Source of the DNA: Xiphias gladius
Lineage: Eukaryota; Chordata; Actinopteri; Istiophoriformes; Xiphiidae
Length of the DNA stretch: 64,000 nt
Reading direction: 5' to 3'
Assembly: GCF_016859285.1 (NCBI RefSeq)
Contig: NC_053414.1
Coordinates: 8,320,517-8,384,516 of the forward strand
In this document: in pieces, positions 62,849 through 64,000 of the stretch
Layout: each line of letters opens with the position of its first letter
Numbering within the stretch: position 1 is the first letter of the stretch
Position numbers and translations under genes: made by a program
Notes under the pieces: model-generated
What the model was told of the DNA's origin: nothing
The model's database searches: none
What the model saw: only the letters and a program-made list of their open reading frames with translations

Positions 62849-62968
62849 GTAGAAGCACACACTAATAAACAGACATAACACCACTGCAATTATGATCTCT
62901 GCCACTACGGATATTAAAACCATCTGAGCAACTTTGCCTATGTGTGTGTTTTTTCGTTCTCCCACCAG

Positions 62969-63054
62969 GTTACTCTCAGCTACGGCACTGTGGAAAACAG
63001 CAGAAACGCTGTCAATGTGAAAGGCCCATTTTCAGTTAATGAAGATCCTACAAG
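62969..63054 (+). CDS. rfng: Fringe exon 7, second copy
   Basis: Identical to 62375-62460. This copy is the one adjacent to the onward intron toward the missing last exon. Confidence 0.72.
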
Positions 63055-63057
63055 GTA

Positions 63058-63092
<35 letters not shown>

Positions 63093-64000
63093 ACTGCATA
63101 ACAATGTGTAGAGCCAGGCCATTTTGTTACTTCATTATGCAGTAAGGGAACATAATACAAAGCTTGAAACATCTGTAACACATGATAATGAAGAATAGAA
63201 CGAGCAGAGAAGTGGATATCCACAGGAGGGGAATGGGCTTTACCAAAGCTACTGTGACAGTCATTTACTGTGATTGCTGGCCCAGCTTATTGCCTGTTTG
63301 CTTATTGCCACTTCAACACAAAATACACTGCTAACTTTGAGGAATTTCTGGGGTCCTTGTTTATTTTCCTGTCTGTGGTAATGGGCGTTGATTATCATAT
63401 TAAAATGGTGCTGTACCAGCATAAGTCTGGCAATGCAGTCCTTTGACATTGCCAGACTTATGGACAGTTTAAAAAAAAAAAAAAAAAAAAGGCGATGCAG
63501 CAGAACCAGAGATCGTGTCTTTTATTATTCCGTGCATTCTTCTTCCTCCCAAAACCTAGCACCTACGTTACCCACAATGCAACTCGACAACAGCCAAATA
63601 ACTTCACGTGAGGCTCCCTCTGGAGCCTCAAAAGGCTTAGTAGAACTTTTTACACATATGTAGTAGTGCCCCCCCCCCAGACCTCCCTTTAAGACTCAGG
63701 AGTTGAAATGATTCTTTTTAATTTTATGGACATTGACATATTGAAGATGTACTGTGTTTGTTTGATTAATAACTATAACCACTGTTTGACTGCTTTGTCA
63801 TTTATTTTGATTATTATTCTTTTTCTCTACTGATGATTTCTTTTGGAGACCAAATTGTGTTTAAATTCAACCATCAGTTGTGTAGTTTTGTAGCAAAGAT
63901 AAGATACAGTTTTGTTTTTGTTTTTTTTTAAATTAAAATATGTATTTAGAAGTGGCAAGTTTATGATCATTCTCCTGTCCGGGGTACAAATTTTAGTTTG
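63055..64000 (+). other. Fringe intron 7, 5' part; last exon not in window
   Basis: It starts with GTAAAG and a (GT)n tract (63059-63091). The expected final exon, with the conserved Fringe C-terminal Cys/Trp/Pro segment, was not found up to the window edge. It holds a hairpin with an A20 tail at 63420-63490, a C-run (63670-63678) and AT-rich sequence. Confidence 0.7.
63420..63490. repeat. Perfect 16-bp hairpin followed by an A20 run
   Basis: CATAAGTCTGGCAATG (63420-63435), loop cagtcctttga, and the exact reverse complement (63447-63462), then gacagttt and 20 A residues (63471-63490). It lies in Fringe intron 7 and resembles 34384-34438. Confidence 0.8.

Larger units (their letters stand above)
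61894..63091 (+). repeat. Tandem duplication of Fringe exons 5-7
   Basis: Two units about 595 bp long, each running from a GT-rich tract with tttgtgtgcag through exons 5, 6 and 7 to gtaaag(tg)n. All 332 exonic bases are identical. Intron 5 differs by a T-run length, a 4-bp indel and one substitution; intron 6 by two substitutions and a 1-bp indel. The junction lies in the GT run at 62467-62505. Confidence 0.92.

Noticed and set aside
63663..64000. Last Fringe exon
   Set aside because: Searched by eye for the conserved C-terminal Cys/Trp/Pro segment after an AG acceptor. None was found, so it is taken to lie beyond the window.

Overview
The window is vertebrate nuclear DNA, most likely from a spiny-rayed teleost fish. 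The genes are split by introns with GT-AG boundaries, long stretches are non-coding, and (CA/GT)n microsatellites are very dense. It also holds Tc1/mariner remnants, short inverted-repeat DNA elements and a tRNA-derived SINE, all of types I recognise as common in percomorph fish genomes. No bacterial operon, CRISPR array, rRNA or tRNA gene was seen.

Layout. 1-21.7 kb: no protein-coding exon that I can support. It holds dispersed repeats, two small inverted-repeat DNA transposons (15285-15866 and 19988-20355), Tc1 fragments near 17 kb and a pair of overlapping perfect hairpins at 14.8 kb. 21.7-24.8 kb: a two-exon rhodopsin-class GPCR gene on the minus strand (about 630 aa, peptide-receptor type, orphan as far as I can tell). 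A CpG-rich candidate promoter lies at about 25.95-26.27 kb. 26.7-56.3 kb: a gene-poor interval of about 30 kb with many microsatellites, several DNA-transposon copies, a nested SINE insertion, a decayed Tc1 element at 53.96-54.90 kb and an orphan CpG-rich block at 38.85-39.96 kb. 56.4-64.0 kb: a Fringe glycosyltransferase gene on the plus strand (radical-fringe-like). It has a CpG-island/TATA promoter, and exons 1-7 of an expected 8 are in the window; the last exon lies beyond the right edge.

The most notable observation is in the Fringe gene. Exons 5-6-7 with their introns occur twice in tandem (61.9-62.5 and 62.5-63.1 kb). The exons are identical and the introns differ at a few positions, and the junction falls in GT microsatellites. 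The 332-nt exon block is not a multiple of three, so a transcript using both copies would be frameshifted. This is either a very recent or polymorphic tandem duplication or two haplotypes placed side by side by an assembler. Other second-look items are several perfect snap-back hairpins, two of which share a core and an A20 tail, and two back-to-back Tc1 terminal repeats with no element between them.

The two genes are divergently oriented, about 30 kb apart, and show no sign of working together. The GPCR would signal at the plasma membrane. Fringe acts in the Golgi, adding N-acetylglucosamine to O-fucose on Notch EGF repeats.
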